A stretch of 58,609 nt of DNA from a bacterium MS4. Lineage in GTDB: Bacteria > Bacillota > Clostridia > Oscillospirales > Acutalibacteraceae. The notes beneath the pieces are model-generated. The model was given only the letters and a program-made list of their open reading frames with translations. It did not search any database and was not told the DNA's origin. The stretch spans positions 1-58,609 of the forward strand of contig CCFG01000015.1 of assembly GCA_000752215.1 (NCBI GenBank). The letters are read 5' to 3'. This document shows positions 39,431-50,028 of this stretch, piece after piece (the first letter of the stretch is position 1; every line of letters starts with the position of its first letter). The translations under genes were made by a program, and so were the position numbers.

Positions 39431-40558
39431 ATGAACGAAAAAGAAATTGCAGAAATCCGCCGCCGATTCCGTCCGGAAAAGAGCAATATTACCCGGATAC
39501 GCGGCTGCTACGTGAACGATCAGAGAGAAATTATTTCGGAGTTCAGCCAGCCGCTTGGGTTAATGCCCCAGGAGGAATCCGAGGAGCTGCTGGCCATTCT
39601 GAAAAAGACGCTGTCCGGGGCGATCGGAAAGAACCTGATCGACATTGAATTTGCGACTCAGCAGGTTCTGGAAGGCGAGGAGCACAAGCTGCTGATGACG
39701 CTCAAAGATTCCTCGCTGGAAAGCGATGATGCCGTGAGGGAATTTTACGGACGCGTAATTCAGACGCTCGACATGGAAGGCCATTATCTGATTCTTCTGG
39801 CTTACGATCAATACGACGTTCCTTACTATACAAAAGACGGAGAAAAGCAGGAGGATTCCTCGGAGGTGTTTTCGTACTTTCTGTGCAGCGTCTGTCCTGT
39901 AAAATTAACAAAACCGGCGCTTGGCTACTATGTTTCCGAAAACAGCTTCCGCAACATCAGGACAGACTGGGTCGTGTCGGCGCCGGAGCTTGGATTCCTG
40001 TTTCCGGCTTTCAACGACCGCAGCGCCAACATTTACAACGCCCTTTACTACTCCCGCAACATTGCGGAGAGCCACACGGAATTTGTCGACACCATATTCA
40101 AAAGCGAAATCCCGATGCCCGCCGCCGCACAGAAGGAAACCTTCCAGGCCGTTTTGGAGGAGACCGTCGCCGAAGACTGCAGCTTTGACGTCGTGCAGGC
40201 GGTTCAGGGGCAATTATCCGAAATGATCGAGGAACACAAAAACAATAAAGAGGAAGAGCCGCTGGTCGTCTCCAAAAAAACGGTAAAGGGGATTCTGGAA
40301 TCCTGCGGCGTTTCCGAAGACCGCGTGACCGCCTTTGAAGAAAAATTCGACACGGAATTCGGCGCCGATACCGAGATCAGTCCGCGAAACCTGATCGATA
40401 CAAAACAGCTGGAGGTCCGTACTCCCGACGTGACGATCCGTGTAAATCCGGAGCGCAACGATCTGGTTGAAACGCGGATCATCGACGGCACCAAATACAT
40501 CTTGATCCGCGCGGACGAAGGTGTCGAGGTAAACGGCGTGAACATCCATATTTCGTAA
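39431..40558 (+). CDS. DUF4317 family protein
   Basis: A 375-aa soluble protein of the DUF4317 family. It starts MNEKEIAEIRRRFRPEKSNITRI with GCYVNDQREIISEF, and has the middle motif FSYFLCSVCPVKLTKPAL. It ends with a domain containing TPDVTIRVNPERNDLVETRIIDG. ATG 39431 is chosen with GAGG 5 nt upstream; the longer ORF start at 39389 has no site. The function is not known. Members are common in Clostridia. Confidence 0.85.
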   Translation: MNEKEIAEIRRRFRPEKSNITRIRGCYVNDQREIISEFSQPLGLMPQEESEELLAILKKTLSGAIGKNLIDIEFATQQVLEGEEHKLLMTLKDSSLESDDAVREFYGRVIQTLDMEGHYLILLAYDQYDVPYYTKDGEKQEDSSEVFSYFLCSVCPVKLTKPALGYYVSENSFRNIRTDWVVSAPELGFLFPAFNDRSANIYNALYYSRNIAESHTEFVDTIFKSEIPMPAAAQKETFQAVLEETVAEDCSFDVVQAVQGQLSEMIEEHKNNKEEEPLVVSKKTVKGILESCGVSEDRVTAFEEKFDTEFGADTEISPRNLIDTKQLEVRTPDVTIRVNPERNDLVETRIIDGTKYILIRADEGVEVNGVNIHIS

Positions 40559-40649
40559 TGGCGTCCTGACCGCTTTCTTCCTGTGCTGTCCTCTTCTTCC
40601 GGTATCATGCGTACATCAATTTTAAAAGATGCTTTTTTAAAACCAGATT

Positions 40650-41354
40650 TCACTCCATAACCCGGCTCATCCTGTAACCGATCCCAATGCGGGTCTGGAT
40701 GTAAACCGGTTTGGAGGGGTCTGGTTCTATTTTTTTCCTGAGCGTCGCCATGAATACCCTGACCAGGGAAGAGTCGGATTCCAGAGGATTTGGCCAGACA
40801 TTTGTCAGGATAAAATGATAGGTCAGCACCTTGCCGACGTTTTTTGCCAGAAGGCACAGCAGCTTATATTCGATAGGAGTCAGGTGCACTTCCCGTCCGT
40901 CCACAAAAACCGATGCGGCGGAATAATCGATTTTCAAAGCTCCGTTCTCAAAGGACGCCTCATCCAGAACGGGACGGCTGTCATACTGCATTTTTCGGAC
41001 CGCGACACGGATTCTTGCCAAAAGCTCCTCCACGCTGAAGGGCTTTGTCAGGTAATCGTCGGCGCCTGCGTCAAGGGCTCTGATGATATCCCGATCCTCG
41101 CTTCTGGCGCTTACCACAATAATCGGACGGTTTGACCACGTGCGGATTTTCCGGATCACCTTCATGCCGTCTATGTCCGGAAGTCCCAGATCCAAAATCA
41201 TGACGTCCGGATTTTTGGAGGCGGCCTGGGAAATCGCCGATTCCCCCGTGGAAGCCGTCAGAAGCGAATACGAATGGGACGCGTTTAAAGTGGTGGTAAG
41301 CAGATTGCGGACCGCCTTATCGTCTTCCACAACCAAAATCGAAGTTTTATCCAT
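40650..41354 (-). CDS. kdpE: KdpE response regulator
   Basis: A 234-aa OmpR-type regulator. The receiver domain (residues 1-120) has acidic residues near the N-terminus, the phospho-acceptor Asp in VMILDLGLPDIDG, and the switch Lys in DDYLTKPFSVEELLARI. The winged helix spans about 135-234 (LTPIEYKLLCLLAKNVGKVLTYHFILTNVWP). It is phosphorylated by KdpD and activates kdpFABC at low K+ or high osmolarity. It is the last gene of the operon and overlaps kdpD by 8 bp. Confidence 0.95.
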   Translation of the reverse strand: MDKTSILVVEDDKAVRNLLTTTLNASHSYSLLTASTGESAISQAASKNPDVMILDLGLPDIDGMKVIRKIRTWSNRPIIVVSARSEDRDIIRALDAGADDYLTKPFSVEELLARIRVAVRKMQYDSRPVLDEASFENGALKIDYSAASVFVDGREVHLTPIEYKLLCLLAKNVGKVLTYHFILTNVWPNPLESDSSLVRVFMATLRKKIEPDPSKPVYIQTRIGIGYRMSRVME

Positions 41355-44049
41355 GATGATCTACCTCCTCCAGCCGCAGAGAAAAACCGAACACCGTACC
41401 GTGCGGCTGATGATCTCTGACGTAAATTTCCCCGCCGTGGGCATTGATGATCGATTTGCACAGGGAAAGCCCGATCCCTAGCCCTCTTCTGCTGTCGACA
41501 ATTTCATTATTGGCCGTATAAAACATGTCAAATATCTGTTTCTTGTCCTTGTCCGGAATTCCCTTCCCGTTATCCGAAATTTCAACGATCACCCACTGCT
41601 TTTGCTGGAACGCGTGGATGACGATCTGGGAACCGGCCGGCGTATAGGTGATCGCGTTGTTCACGATGTTGATGATCGTCTGGACGATCAGATGGGCGTC
41701 CACCCGGACCATCAGCATGTCATCCTCCAGAACCGTACTGATCTGATGCTCCGTGCTGTGCCTGTCCGTATGGAGCAGCGCTTCTGCAATCAGATCCTGT
41801 ACCAGCTCCGGCTGCGTTTCAATGCTCAGCCGTCCGTCGTCGATTCTGGTGACGGCAAGGATGTTTTCAACCAGATTGATCAGCCACAGGGAATCCTCGT
41901 AAATATTTTCGAGAAGCCTGTGCGTCTGTTCTTCTTCGATTTGGGTTTCGTCCGATAAAAGGACGCTCGCATTCCCCGAGATGCTGGTAAGCGGCGTGCG
42001 CAGGTCATGCGAAATGGCCCGCAGAAGATTTGCGCGCAGCCTCTCCTTTTCCGCTTTCATGGACGCTTGATTTTGTTTTTCATTCAAATTATATTTTTCA
42101 ATCGCGAAGGAAATTTCATAAATCATTCCTTCCAAAAGGGAACGCCCGAAAACCTCCAGTCCTTCCTCATTCCACATCGGGATGCCGATGACCGCCAGAA
42201 CCGTATCCTTTCCCTTGACGGGCAGATACAGGGATTTTGCACCCGGAAGCGTATCCGTCGAAATCCCCGCCGGCTTCCGGTTATGGTAAACCCAGACCGC
42301 GACGGCATATTCTTCCTCACCGGAATACTCCGCCGGCAGAGGGCGGGATGGGTCGGCGCTGTAAATCCACGGTTTTTGAAGCTCCCCGTCCTTTACCGCA
42401 AAAAACATCACCGACTGGTTCAGAAGTCGGGATATCTGCTGAGAGGATTTCTCGACAATTTCATGGAATTCATTCGCGCGCTGCAGCTTCCGGCTGGTTT
42501 CCAGCAGAATCCCCGTACGGTGCGCGTTGACGGCCGCCGCCTTCGCCTGATATTTTACCCTCATGGTAAGGGAACTCGTGATGAGGGACGAAATCAGCAT
42601 AATCAGAAAGGTGACCGGGTAATCCTGGCCGTAGGCGTTGAAGGTGAACCTCGGCTCGATAAACACATAGTTGTAAATCAGCACGCTTAAAACAGAGGAG
42701 CCCAAGCCGTAGATTCTTCCGTTCGTCTGATTGGAAATAATGAGGACGCCTAAAATATAAATGGTGATGATATTGATCTGGACATAATGAAGGCTGGAAA
42801 AAAGAATCCCGACCAAAGTACACAAAGCTAAAATTCCGGCCATTTTCAGCAGGTCGGACAGATAAAAATGCTCCTGGATGTGTCTTTGGGCCGTTTCCGG
42901 ACGGTGAGGCGGCAAATTGTCTGGAATGATGTATACGTCCATATTGGGCGCCAGCGCGGTAAGCCGCTCCACAAAATTCGGTTTGGCAAAAAAAAGCCCG
43001 TGCTTATTGTTGGAGCGCCCCATGACGATTTTTGAAACGCCGCCGGCATTGGCGTATTCCGAAATCTGGTATGCCACGTCGTCGCCGTAAACGGTTGCGA
43101 TTTTCGCCCCGAGCTGTTCGGCAAGCTTCAGATTTTCACGCAGGCGCACCCTGTTTTTGTCGTTTAATTCCTTCGTGTGCGGCGTTTCCACAAAAAGCGC
43201 CGTAAACGAAGCGTGGAACGCGCTTGCGAACCGGGCCGCGGTGCGGATCACCTTTGCGTTGGAGGGAGAACTGCTCAGACAGACAAGGATGTGCTCGCCC
43301 GTATAATAGGGAGTGTCCCGGACCTCCGCCCGGTTTGATTCCACTTCCCTGTTCACCTTGTCCGCGATCCTGCGCAGCGCGAGCTCGCGCAGGGCCACAA
43401 GGTTGTCCCGCGTAAAGAAATGGCGCAGCGCACGTTTCGCCTGTGTTTCCTTATAGATTTTTCTGGCGTTTAAACGCTCGATCAAAACATCGGGCTCAAT
43501 GTCGACCAGCTCCACCTGTGTGGCCCTGTCGAAGATGAAATCCGGCACCCTTTCCTTCACCGTAATGTGGGTGACGGAGGCGACAATATCGTTCAGGCTT
43601 TCCAGATGCTGCACGTTCAGCGTGGTATAAACGTTGATTCCGGCGTTCAAAAGCTCCTCGATATCGTCATAGCGCTTGACGTGCCTGCATCCGGACGCGT
43701 TGGTATGGGCGAGCTCGTCCACCAGAATCAGTTCCGGCTTACGCTTCAGCGCCGCGTCCAGGTCGAATTCATTCAGCACGATTCCCCGGTAAGCGACCTT
43801 TTTAACGGGAATATCCTCGAATCCCTGCGCCAGAGCCATGGTATCGGGGCGGGAATGCGGTTCGATATATCCCAGGACCACGTCCGCCCCGGCCTTTTGC
43901 TCGGAACGGGCGGCGTCCAGCATGGCGTAGGTTTTTCCCACGCCGGCCGCGTAGCCGAAAAAGATTTTGAGTGTTCCCCGTTTGGCTTTCCCCTCATGAT
44001 CGCTGATCCTTTTCAGCAAAGTTTCGGGAGTCGGACGCTCGTCGCTCAT
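41347..44049 (-). CDS. kdpD: KdpD sensor histidine kinase
   Basis: A 900-aa sensor kinase. It has the N-terminal KdpD domain with Walker A GYAAGVGKT (32-40), a Usp-like domain (about 245-370), four membrane helices near 400-500, a GAF-like domain, HisKA with AISHDLRTPLTSI holding the phospho-His, and an ATPase domain with DNGKGIPD and GLGIGLSLCKSI. It senses K+ and turgor, and in Firmicutes the Usp region can bind c-di-AMP. I start at ATG 44049, 8 nt after GAGG; the in-frame GTG at 44058 lies inside the ribosome site. It lies 15 bp downstream of kdpC. Confidence 0.95.
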   Translation of the reverse strand: MSDERPTPETLLKRISDHEGKAKRGTLKIFFGYAAGVGKTYAMLDAARSEQKAGADVVLGYIEPHSRPDTMALAQGFEDIPVKKVAYRGIVLNEFDLDAALKRKPELILVDELAHTNASGCRHVKRYDDIEELLNAGINVYTTLNVQHLESLNDIVASVTHITVKERVPDFIFDRATQVELVDIEPDVLIERLNARKIYKETQAKRALRHFFTRDNLVALRELALRRIADKVNREVESNRAEVRDTPYYTGEHILVCLSSSPSNAKVIRTAARFASAFHASFTALFVETPHTKELNDKNRVRLRENLKLAEQLGAKIATVYGDDVAYQISEYANAGGVSKIVMGRSNNKHGLFFAKPNFVERLTALAPNMDVYIIPDNLPPHRPETAQRHIQEHFYLSDLLKMAGILALCTLVGILFSSLHYVQINIITIYILGVLIISNQTNGRIYGLGSSVLSVLIYNYVFIEPRFTFNAYGQDYPVTFLIMLISSLITSSLTMRVKYQAKAAAVNAHRTGILLETSRKLQRANEFHEIVEKSSQQISRLLNQSVMFFAVKDGELQKPWIYSADPSRPLPAEYSGEEEYAVAVWVYHNRKPAGISTDTLPGAKSLYLPVKGKDTVLAVIGIPMWNEEGLEVFGRSLLEGMIYEISFAIEKYNLNEKQNQASMKAEKERLRANLLRAISHDLRTPLTSISGNASVLLSDETQIEEEQTHRLLENIYEDSLWLINLVENILAVTRIDDGRLSIETQPELVQDLIAEALLHTDRHSTEHQISTVLEDDMLMVRVDAHLIVQTIINIVNNAITYTPAGSQIVIHAFQQKQWVIVEISDNGKGIPDKDKKQIFDMFYTANNEIVDSRRGLGIGLSLCKSIINAHGGEIYVRDHQPHGTVFGFSLRLEEVDHHG

Positions 44050-44064
44050 TCCATCCACCTCGTT

Positions 44065-44670
44065 TTATTTTAAAATACCGTCAAGCGCCAGGTTGATCTT
44101 CAGAACGTTGACCGTATCTTCCCCAAACACCTTCAGAAATTTCCCGTTCGTATATTTGGCGACAATGTCGCGGACCTGCTGCACAGGCAGGTTTCTTGCC
44201 CTGGCGATCCGCTCTACCTGATACTCCGCCGCCGCGGGGGAAATATCGGGGTCGAGCCCGCTGCCGGAGCAGGTGACAAGGTCCTCCGGAACAGGGGTGT
44301 CCGCTTTCTCCGGATGCGCGGCCCGGATTTTCTCCACCCGTTCTTTTACCAGCTCTTGATACCGGTCGCTGGCCGGGCTCAGATTTGACGGCGAAGCGTA
44401 CAGCATTGCTTTTCCGCTGGAATCGGTGTACGTCTTTGTGTCCAGATTCATAATCCGGCCCCAAAGATAACCGTCGCCCGTAAACTGCTGCGCCAGAAGC
44501 GCGCTGCCATATTTCTTTCCGTTAATTTCAATTATACTTCCATTTGCCTGATTATGGAACAGGAGTTGTGAAATTCCTGTAACGGCCAGCGGATAAAGCA
44601 GCCCACACAGCAGGGTAAAAAGCAATAACGCGCCAAACGCCTTTGCCCAAACGGATTTTATCAGTTTCAT
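44065..44670 (-). CDS. kdpC: KdpC subunit of the K+-transporting ATPase
   Basis: A 201-aa protein with one N-terminal membrane helix (AFGALLLFTLLCGLLYPLAVTGISQ) followed by an extracytoplasmic domain. Conserved pieces are GSALLAQQFTGDGYLWGR, YASPSNLSPASDRYQELV, DLVTCSGSGLDPDISPAAAEYQVERIA and VNVLKINLALD. KdpC stabilises the KdpFABC complex. It lies 14 bp after kdpB. Confidence 0.95.
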   Translation of the reverse strand: MKLIKSVWAKAFGALLLFTLLCGLLYPLAVTGISQLLFHNQANGSIIEINGKKYGSALLAQQFTGDGYLWGRIMNLDTKTYTDSSGKAMLYASPSNLSPASDRYQELVKERVEKIRAAHPEKADTPVPEDLVTCSGSGLDPDISPAAAEYQVERIARARNLPVQQVRDIVAKYTNGKFLKVFGEDTVNVLKINLALDGILK

Positions 44671-44684
44671 GAAAAGATTCCTCC

Positions 44685-46754
44685 TTAAGAAACGCCGAAC
44701 AGAGTCAGTAAAACATCGATAAGCTTGACAAAAACAAACGGCGCCGCAAGACCGCCCAGCCCATAGAGGAAAAGGTTCCGGGAAAGCAGCTTTTTGGCGG
44801 GGACCTCGCGGTATTTCACGCCCTTCAGCGCAAGCGGAATCAGAGCGACGATAATCAGCGCGTTGTAGATGATCGCGGACAGGATCGCTGTGTCCGCGCT
44901 GTGAAGTCCCATGATATTCAGCGCCGCGAGACCGGGGTACAGGGTCATGAACATGGCGGGAATAATGGCGAAATACTTCGCCACGTCATTCGCGATGCTG
45001 AAGGTCGTCAGCGAGCCTCTGGTCATTAAGAGCTGCTTTCCGATGCGGACAATGTCGATCAGCTTTGTCGGCGAGGAATCCAGGTCAACCATGTTGCCCG
45101 CTTCCTTCGCCGCCTGTGTCCCGGTATTCATGGCCACCGCCACGTCCGCCTGAGCGAGCGCGGGGGCGTCGTTCGTACCGTCGCCCGTCATGGCGACCAG
45201 GTGCCCCTGCTTCTGAAAATCACGGATCATCTGCAGCTTGCCTTCCGGCGTCGCCTCCGCCAGAAAGTCGTCCACCCCCGCCTCTGCGGCAATAGCCGCC
45301 GCGGTCATGGGATTGTCGCCGGTAATCATGATCGTTTTGATCCCCATCTTTCTCAGGTCGGCAAATTTTTCCTTTACGCCGCTTTTGATGATATCCTTCA
45401 GATGGATGACCCCCATGATTTTACCGTTTTTGGCAACAACCAGCGGCGTTCCTCCGCTGTCGGCGATCTTTCTGACCGCTTCCTCACATTCTTTGGAGTA
45501 GATGCCGTTCTGAGCGCGCACATACTCCTTTACCGCTTCCGCCGCGCCTTTGCGGATTTCCATGCCCGGAAGGTTCACGCCGCTCATTCTTGTTTTCGCG
45601 GTAAACGGGACAAACCTGGGGGACTGGCCTCCGAACTCATGCCCGCGGATACCGAATTCCTTTTTCGCGAGAACGACAACGCTTCTGCCCTCCGGCGTTT
45701 CATCCGCCAGAGAGGACAGCTGCGCGGCATCGGCCAGTTCCCTGATCTCCACCCCGTCTACGGGAATAAATTCCGCGGCCTGGCGGTTTCCCAGCGTGAT
45801 GGTGCCGGTTTTATCCAGCATCAGGATATCCACGTCGCCCGCGGCTTCAATCGCCCTGCCGCTCATGGCAAGCACATTGGCCTGATTCAGGCGGCTCATG
45901 CCCGCAATGCCGATGGAGGAAAGCAGCGCGCCGATCGTGGTCGGGGCAAGGCATACCAGAAGCGCAATCAGCGCGGTGATGGAGCTTGGGTTCCGAATTC
46001 CCGCCTGCCCGGCGGCGAACGCCGAATAGGGGTACAGCGCCGCCGTGACCAACAGGAAGATGATCGTCAGAGCGACCAGCAGAATCTGAAGCGCGATTTC
46101 GTTCGGCGTTTTTTTGCGGGACGCGCCCTCCACCATGGCGATCATCTTGTCCAGAAAGCTTTCCCCCGCCTCGCTGGTGACGCGAACGACCAGCCAGTCG
46201 GAAATAACGGTGGTCCCCCCCGTCACAGCGCTGCGGTCGCCGCCGCTTTCCCGAATGACCGGGGCGGATTCTCCGGTGATCGCGCTTTCATCCACCGAGG
46301 CCGCGCCGTCGATCACCTCACCGTCCGCGGGAATCTGCTCCCCGGCCTTCACAATCACGATATCGTCCTTGACCAGCTCAGACGAAGAAACTTTTTCAAC
46401 ATGGTCTTTTTGCTCCGGCGATGGGATCTTGCTGGCCGGAACGTCCTTTTTCGCGGCGCGCAGCGAATCCGCCTGCGCTTTGCCGCGGCTTTCCGCAATG
46501 GCTTCCGCAAAATTCGCGAACAGCACGGTGAACCAAAGGATGACGGCAATCGCCAGAATAAAGCCCGGCTGCGCGTCCTTCACCCCGAACAGCGAGACAA
46601 AGTAAAGAGCCGTTGTCAGGACCGCCGCGACATAAACAATAAACATAACCGGGTTCTGTACCTGTATTTTTGGATTGCATTTTGCAAAGGAATCCTGAAC
46701 GGCCCGGCCGACCATCTTTTTATCTGCAAAAGCATTTTTTTGTTTTGTACTCAT
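44685..46754 (-). CDS. kdpB: KdpB, P-type ATPase subunit
   Basis: A 689-aa P-type ATPase. The phosphorylation motif is [11 protein letters not shown]. The actuator loop is [15 protein letters not shown]. The hinge [24 protein letters not shown] is intact and the membrane helices fit the KdpB pattern. It energises K+ import through KdpA. It is separated from kdpA by 12 bp. Confidence 0.96.
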   Translation of the reverse strand: MSTKQKNAFADKKMVGRAVQDSFAKCNPKIQVQNPVMFIVYVAAVLTTALYFVSLFGVKDAQPGFILAIAVILWFTVLFANFAEAIAESRGKAQADSLRAAKKDVPASKIPSPEQKDHVEKVSSSELVKDDIVIVKAGEQIPADGEVIDGAASVDESAITGESAPVIRESGGDRSAVTGGTTVISDWLVVRVTSEAGESFLDKMIAMVEGASRKKTPNEIALQILLVALTIIFLLVTAALYPYSAFAAGQAGIRNPSSITALIALLVCLAPTTIGALLSSIGIAGMSRLNQANVLAMSGRAIEAAGDVDILMLDKTGTITLGNRQAAEFIPVDGVEIRELADAAQLSSLADETPEGRSVVVLAKKEFGIRGHEFGGQSPRFVPFTAKTRMSGVNLPGMEIRKGAAEAVKEYVRAQNGIYSKECEEAVRKIADSGGTPLVVAKNGKIMGVIHLKDIIKSGVKEKFADLRKMGIKTIMITGDNPMTAAAIAAEAGVDDFLAEATPEGKLQMIRDFQKQGHLVAMTGDGTNDAPALAQADVAVAMNTGTQAAKEAGNMVDLDSSPTKLIDIVRIGKQLLMTRGSLTTFSIANDVAKYFAIIPAMFMTLYPGLAALNIMGLHSADTAILSAIIYNALIIVALIPLALKGVKYREVPAKKLLSRNLFLYGLGGLAAPFVFVKLIDVLLTLFGVS

Positions 46755-46766
46755 ACGGCAACCTCC

Positions 46767-48506
46767 TTAGCCAATCATCTGATAAAAATCGGCCACCGGC
46801 CCAAGCGCCAACGCAGGGAAAAAGCTGAGCGCGCCGATCAGAAGAATGACGAAAATCAACAATCCCACAAACATGGCGTCATGAGTGGGCAGAGTCCCCG
46901 CGCCAACCGCTACCTTCTTTTTCTGCGCCAGAGAGCCGGCCATGGCAAGCGCAGCCACCAACGGGACGTACCGGGCAAAAAGCATGACGATTCCGGTGGA
47001 AAGATTCATAAACAGCGTATTTGAGGCCATTCCTGCGAAAGCGGAGCCGTTGTTTCCGCCCGCCGACGTAAAATTATACAGAATCTCCGAGAATCCGTGC
47101 GCCCCCGTGTTAGTCAGCGTGGATGAAATACCGGGAACCATACAGGCCACCCCGCTGCCGACCAGAATGGCGACCGGCGTCGCAAGGCAGAGCAGAACCG
47201 CCATTTTCATTTCATACGGTTCCACCTTTTTCCCCAGATACTCCGGCGTTCTGCCGACCATCAGACCGGCGATAAAAACGGTAAAGATCGCAAATCCAAG
47301 CATGCCGTACAGGCCGGAGCCGACGCCGCCGAAAATCACTTCTCCCAGTTGGATCAGCAGCATGGGAACCAGCCCGCCGATCGGCGTAAAGCTGTCGTGC
47401 ATGGCGTTGACGGAGCCGTTGGAGGCCGCCGTGGTAAAGACAGCCCACGTGCCGGAAGCGGCAATGCCGAGACGTGTTTCTTTCCCTTCCATATTGCCGC
47501 CCGACTGACCGGCAAAGGAGGTGTTCACCGCCCCGTTTTGGGCAAGCTGAGGCGTCGCCCGCATTTCATTGAAAAGAACGACGCCCAGGCACACGGACAG
47601 AACAAGAAACATTGCCAGAAACAGGGCCCTCCCCTGCCGCTTATCCTTTACATTCCGCCCAAACGTAAAGCACAGCGCCGCGGGAATCAGCAGGATGGAA
47701 ATCAATTCAATTAAATTCGATGCCGCCGTCGGGTTTTCAAGCGGATGCGCTGAATTCACGCCAAAAAAGCCGCCGCCGTTTGTCCCCAACTGCTTAATGG
47801 CAATCTGGCTTGCCGCCGGACCCTGCGGAACCACCTCAGTGGTAATGACGGTGCCGTCCGCAAGGGTAATCGGCTGCACAAGGTCGACCCGGTCATAGCT
47901 GTTGAAATTCTGAACGACGCCCTGTGAAACCAGAGCAACGGATACGACCAGAGAAAGCGGAAGCAAAATATACAGAACGCTTCTCGTAAGATCCGTCCAG
48001 AAGCTTCCGAGCCCGGTTTCCTGCACCTTCACAAAGCCGCGGATCAAGGCAAACAGAACGGCGATCCCCGTCGCGGCGGATAAAAAGTTCTGTACCGTGT
48101 AGCCGAGCATCTGCGTGAAATAGCTCATGGAGCTTTCCCCGGAATAAGCCTGCCAGTTTGTGTTGGTAACAAAGCTGACGGCATTGTTAAATGCCAGGTC
48201 CCATGGGACCGCTCCAAAATGCTGCGGGTTCAGCGGGAAAAGGCCCTGTAAAAGATTCAGTAAGAATACCGCCAGAAACCCGAAGAGATTGAAAATGAGG
48301 ACTGCTCCGGCGTATTTTTTCCACCCCATCTGCTCATCCCGGTCGATATTCAGTGTTCTGTAAAAAAAGCCCTCCACCGGTTGCATCATCCGGGACAAAA
48401 AGACTTTTTCGCCGTTCATGACCTTTCCAATATAGCCGCCAAGCGGGATGGCCAGAACAATCACAAGGACAAGGCAAAGCACCGCCTGCAGTATTTCTCC
48501 ATTCAT
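46767..48506 (-). CDS. kdpA: KdpA, K+-binding subunit
   Basis: A 579-aa membrane protein with about ten helices and the four selectivity-filter repeats of the SKT superfamily, for example NTNWQAYSGE, QLGTNGGGFFGVNSAHP, AMHDSFTPIGG and GGNNGSAFAGM. It carries K+ across the membrane. Its ATG overlaps the kdpF stop codon (ATGA). Confidence 0.96.
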   Translation of the reverse strand: MNGEILQAVLCLVLVIVLAIPLGGYIGKVMNGEKVFLSRMMQPVEGFFYRTLNIDRDEQMGWKKYAGAVLIFNLFGFLAVFLLNLLQGLFPLNPQHFGAVPWDLAFNNAVSFVTNTNWQAYSGESSMSYFTQMLGYTVQNFLSAATGIAVLFALIRGFVKVQETGLGSFWTDLTRSVLYILLPLSLVVSVALVSQGVVQNFNSYDRVDLVQPITLADGTVITTEVVPQGPAASQIAIKQLGTNGGGFFGVNSAHPLENPTAASNLIELISILLIPAALCFTFGRNVKDKRQGRALFLAMFLVLSVCLGVVLFNEMRATPQLAQNGAVNTSFAGQSGGNMEGKETRLGIAASGTWAVFTTAASNGSVNAMHDSFTPIGGLVPMLLIQLGEVIFGGVGSGLYGMLGFAIFTVFIAGLMVGRTPEYLGKKVEPYEMKMAVLLCLATPVAILVGSGVACMVPGISSTLTNTGAHGFSEILYNFTSAGGNNGSAFAGMASNTLFMNLSTGIVMLFARYVPLVAALAMAGSLAQKKKVAVGAGTLPTHDAMFVGLLIFVILLIGALSFFPALALGPVADFYQMIG

Positions 48507-48592
48507 ACTTTATCGCTCCTAAACAGAATAGTAACCAGATAAATCAATAGTGCCGCACAAATGAATCCCGTTATTCCAACAATAACCTGCAA
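48503..48592 (-). CDS. kdpF: KdpF, small stabilising subunit
   Basis: A 29-aa single-helix peptide encoded immediately upstream of kdpA. It is hydrophobic throughout (VIVGITGFICAALLIYLVTILF) and ends in RSDKV, as KdpF proteins do. The start is TTG 48592 with GGAGGG 8 nt upstream; the stop TGA overlaps the kdpA ATG. KdpF stabilises the KdpFABC complex in the membrane. Confidence 0.85.
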   Translation of the reverse strand: MQVIVGITGFICAALLIYLVTILFRSDKV

Positions 48593-48838
48593 AATGATAT
48601 CCCTCCGTTTCTTTTGACAGTATAGCATTGGGATGATAAGGGTGCCGTTAGGATTTGACCAATTATATAAAGATTGCGAAAAGATGAATTTGAGATATTA
48701 CCATCAGCTTTCCTAAATCGTGTCAGAACATGTATCCGTTCAAAAAGAGCGCTGCCGTTAAATCATTATTTTTTATTACAGCAAATAAACTGCAAAGTAA
48801 TTTGGGGACTGCGACTTCATCGGCAGCCTGAATAGAAA
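48593..48838. other. Region upstream of kdpFABCDE
   Basis: No gene is seen. On the minus strand a perfect TATAAT (48667-48662) without a good -35 box lies about 70 bp before kdpF. This fits an activator-dependent promoter such as one used by KdpE. I could not recognise a c-di-AMP (ydaO) riboswitch. Confidence 0.45.
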
Positions 48839-48899
48839 AAAACCTCCCTTTGCCGAAATCAGTGCGGTTTTTTCAACCGCACGAAAGCAAAAGGAGGTT
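48839..48899 (-). terminator. Terminator of the PanE-like gene
   Basis: Outer arms AACCTCC/GGAGGTT and an inner perfect 8-bp stem GTGCGGTT/AACCGCAC are followed by TTTTTTT on the minus strand, 19 bp after the stop codon. Confidence 0.85.
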
Positions 48900-48917
48900 T
48901 GTTATAAATATCTGATA

Positions 48918-49871
48918 TTATTGATTTTTTGAAGGCATGTACCGCTCCAGTTCACTCCACACCGGCATGGGAAAATCCGGCTTTCGGGTCCGCATGGCAC
49001 GAAATGCTTTGTCGAGCGCCTGCATTTCCGTTAAGGCGGAACGGCAGTGATCGCTGGCGGCCAGACGGCCGATGCCGGTTTTGGCCATTATCCAGAGCAA
49101 GACAGACAAAAAGCATCGCCGGAGGCCTTTCTCGAGATACTTCTCACAGCCCTCCGGCAGAACGGGATACCCCAGAGCCTGAAGCAGACCGTAGCCCTCC
49201 CGGACAGCCGTCACCATCTGCCGCCGCTGAGCCGCGGAAGCTTTTTTCAGGTCGCATCCATTGGCATAGCACACATACCCGACGGGCAGGACCATGGCCA
49301 GATGGCACTGATACCAGGCGTCCATGTCGGAGAAATACGACGGCTGATATTTTGTTCCGGCAAAGATTTTAGCCAGTCTGGCTTTATCCGTTTCATCCGG
49401 CTCGCTGTGCAGGGCACCGCATTCCAATCCCCCGGCACCCGGCCGGACGCAGATGACTGCGCCGTTTTCCCGACGGCCTCCGGTCGCCTGGAACCCGAAA
49501 AGGACGGTCTTTAGTGTGGGACTATGATGCTGTAGGTACCGTTCCATCTGAGCCGCAGAAGGATTGTTGCCCACCAGCATCACCAGAGGACTGTCGCAGG
49601 CGGCCAGGTCATTCAATATTGCCCACATTTGCTGGTACTGCATGACGGCGAAAACGGCGTCATAATGCTCTTCCGGTTTCAGCCGCCCCACGATTTGCGG
49701 ATGATCGACTGTAATTTTATGCTGAAGGTAATGGTGAATTTCCAGTCCTTTTTGCTGCAGTTCTTCTTTGCGTTTTCCCCTGGCCAGCAGGGAAACGTCA
49801 TGTCCCGCCGTGCAGAGCACATGGGCTAAATAACTGCCGATGACCCCGGCGCCATAAACTAAAATTTTCAT
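48918..49871 (-). CDS. Ketopantoate reductase (PanE/ApbA) family protein
   Basis: A 317-aa NADPH-dependent reductase-type protein. It starts MKILVYGAGVIGSYLAHVL, the dinucleotide-binding loop. AVMQYQQM and VMLVGNNPSAAQM follow, and the C-terminal helical domain starts near residue 185. Family members reduce 2-oxopantoate, but many with divergent C-terminal domains have other substrates. The C-terminal part here (MAKTGIGRLAASDHCRSALTEM) departs from typical PanE. No other pantothenate genes are adjacent. Function is only assigned at family level. Confidence 0.8.
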   Translation of the reverse strand: MKILVYGAGVIGSYLAHVLCTAGHDVSLLARGKRKEELQQKGLEIHHYLQHKITVDHPQIVGRLKPEEHYDAVFAVMQYQQMWAILNDLAACDSPLVMLVGNNPSAAQMERYLQHHSPTLKTVLFGFQATGGRRENGAVICVRPGAGGLECGALHSEPDETDKARLAKIFAGTKYQPSYFSDMDAWYQCHLAMVLPVGYVCYANGCDLKKASAAQRRQMVTAVREGYGLLQALGYPVLPEGCEKYLEKGLRRCFLSVLLWIMAKTGIGRLAASDHCRSALTEMQALDKAFRAMRTRKPDFPMPVWSELERYMPSKNQ

Positions 49872-50028
49872 AAATGGAAGTTCCCTCTTTTCAGCTGATC
49901 ACCGTTTTTTCGAAAATAGTTGTTTCAGCGATTTCCTTTCCACGAACAACTTTCTGAAATGTATAAACCTGCTTAGAATTGAATATAATTAATTTAAGGA
50001 AATAATTAAAATCAAGGAGCTGATTGTT

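Noticed and set aside
45201-47024. 607-codon plus-strand ORF opposite kdpB/kdpA
   Set aside because: Shadow of two certain genes; Arg/His-rich composition without domains.
48593-48917. c-di-AMP (ydaO) riboswitch upstream of kdp
   Set aside because: I could not find the conserved core; the only clear structure is the terminator of the gene on the other side.
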